Shown piece by piece: positions 5,743-6,709 of a stretch of DNA of 6,709 bases; within the stretch, counting starts at the first letter, position 1, and every line of letters starts with the position of its first letter. Source of the stretch: Kiritimatiellia bacterium (GTDB lineage: Bacteria > Verrucomicrobiota > Kiritimatiellia > RFP12 > UBA1067); the NCBI GenBank assembly GCA_017648225.1, contig JAGCJE010000303.1, positions 1 to 6,709 of the forward strand, read 5' to 3'. The notes under the pieces were generated by a model. That model worked only from the letters and a program-made list of their open reading frames with translations, was not told the origin of the DNA and ran no database searches. The position numbers and the translations under genes are program-made.

Positions 5743-6709
5743 ATTTTCTCGAACAGCTCGCCGCCCGCCGTCGCTTCGGAATGAGGCCCGGACTTTCAAC
5801 CATCCGCGCCGTCTGCCGTTCGCTCGGCGATCCGCAGGAGCGGATCAGGGCGGTTCACATAGCGGGAACGAACGGGAAGGGAGCCGTTGCGGCGCTTTTG
5901 GACGCTTCGCTCCGGTCCGCCGGACTGAAGGTAGGCCGCTATACCTCGCCTCATTTGGTAAGACTCAACGAGCGCTTTTTTCTGAATGGGTCGCCAGTTG
6001 AAGACGACAAGCTCGAGGAAATTTCGCTGCGCGTGGAGAAGGCCGTTTCGTCTACGGGTGACGCCGGAGAAGGAACCACTTTTTTCGAGGCGTTGACGGC
6101 CGTGGCGTTTTCGCTTTATGCTGAAAGCGGCGTCGACGCGGCGGTTCTGGAAACGGGCCTCGGCGGGCGTCTCGACGCGACGAATATCTGTAACCCAGCA
6201 CTCACGGTTATAACGCGTATAGGGCTTGATCACTGTGATTGGCTCGGAGATACCGTTGAAAAAATCGCTGTTGAAAAGGCCGGAATAATCAAATGCGGCG
6301 TGCCTGTCGTGCTTGGCGAAAATCTCCCCGAAGTGCGAGAGATTATCGAAAAACGCGCCAGAGAACTCGAGTCTCCCTTTTATTATGCTCCGGATATGGC
6401 GCTTGAACTGGAAATTCCCGCTGGCTATTCGCTCCAAGGCTCCTTCAATCGCGAAAACGCATTGACGGCCATCGCCGCACTGAAGGTAATCCGCGAGAGT
6501 AAACTCTTTAATCTACCTCAAGCCGAACGGATAAATGACGGTTTCTCGAATGTCGTCTGGCCCGGACGTTTCCAGAATGTCGGCAATGTGCTTGTCGACG
6601 GCGCTCACAATCCTCCCGCCGCGCGCGCGTTGGTCAATGCTCTTAAGGAACTGCCAGAGAAAAAGTATATTCTCGTCGCTGGCTTTTGCGCCGACAAGGA
6701 TGTCGGTGA
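5739..6709 (+). CDS. folC: dihydrofolate synthase / folylpolyglutamate synthase (FolC), N-terminal part
   Basis: The frame stays open for 323 codons to the right edge; the final TGA of the window is in another frame. FolC proteins have about 420-440 residues, so roughly 100 are missing. The enzyme joins glutamate to dihydropteroate and to reduced folates in the cytoplasm, using ATP. Motifs in order are: P-loop AGTNGKGA (42-49), TSPHL (69-73) whose Ser is an Mg ligand in the family, ETGLGGRLDATN (138-149), GLDHCDWLGDT (162-172), EKAGIIK (179-185) with the lysine that is carbamylated in related ligases, GSFNRENA (234-241), WPGRFQ (274-279) and DGAHNP (287-292). Two deviations stand out: the residue after GKG is Ala where Ser or Thr is usual, and GSFNRENA replaces the usual G-x-H-Q-x-x-N-A, being closer to the Mur-ligase form. 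All other key residues are present, so it is likely active. The start is set by a 4-bp ATGA overlap with the UbiA gene and a GGAG site. Confidence 0.93.
   Translation, partial: MNFLEQLAARRRFGMRPGLSTIRAVCRSLGDPQERIRAVHIAGTNGKGAVAALLDASLRSAGLKVGRYTSPHLVRLNERFFLNGSPVEDDKLEEISLRVEKAVSSTGDAGEGTTFFEALTAVAFSLYAESGVDAAVLETGLGGRLDATNICNPALTVITRIGLDHCDWLGDTVEKIAVEKAGIIKCGVPVVLGENLPEVREIIEKRARELESPFYYAPDMALELEIPAGYSLQGSFNRENALTAIAALKVIRESKLFNLPQAERINDGFSNVVWPGRFQNVGNVLVDGAHNPPAARALVNALKELPEKKYILVAGFCADKDVG

Noticed and set aside
5796..6437. Antisense open frame of 213 codons on the minus strand
   Set aside because: It lies wholly opposite folC, whose motifs are unmistakable. Its translation is rich in Arg and has no recognisable domain or ribosome binding site, as expected of a shadow frame in GC-biased codons.
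6707..6709. TGA at the window end as the folC stop
   Set aside because: It is in frame 2, not the folC frame; the protein would lack its last 100 or so residues, so folC continues past the edge.

Overview
The window is a compact, single-strand stretch of bacterial chromosome. All five genes read on the plus strand, and the only gap between genes is 35 bp (341-375). The downstream four genes overlap end to start by 11, 4 and 4 bp. Clear Shine-Dalgarno sequences (GGGAGG, GGAGGA, GGAG) and coding by normal codons point to a bacterium. A tetratricopeptide membrane protein together with a Trp-rich 'WPF' repeat protein suggests a Gram-negative lineage. I think of the PVC group (Lentisphaerota, Kiritimatiellota or Verrucomicrobiota), but that is an impression from protein style and is not proven by the sequence.

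Layout. Positions 2-340 are the C-terminal end of MetY, an O-acetylhomoserine sulfhydrylase of methionine synthesis. A short AT-rich gap follows with a candidate promoter (TATAAT at 348-353) and a strong ribosome binding site. Positions 376-3732 encode an 1118-residue polytopic membrane protein: about ten or eleven membrane segments that look like a degenerate DUF2723/TMEM260 (GT-C type) module, an extracytoplasmic domain, and a long TPR tail. Positions 3722-4831 encode a 369-residue protein made of about sixteen short Trp/Pro/aromatic repeats, with no recognised family. Positions 4828-5742 encode a UbiA-family prenyltransferase closest in motifs to decaprenyl-phosphate phosphoribosyltransferase. 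Positions 5739-6709 are the first 323 codons of FolC, which runs off the window.

How they may work together. MetY and FolC are housekeeping enzymes linked loosely through one-carbon and methionine metabolism. The three genes in the middle look like an envelope module: a GT-C-like TPR membrane protein, a possible exported or surface repeat protein, and an enzyme that would make a polyprenyl-phosphate pentose. The tight overlaps make co-translation likely, but a common function is inference. The two middle proteins (376-4831) are the least described part of the window and the best place to look for something new.

No tRNA, rRNA, CRISPR array, insertion sequence, attachment site or convincing terminator was seen. 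No stretch above 300 bases lacks a gene.
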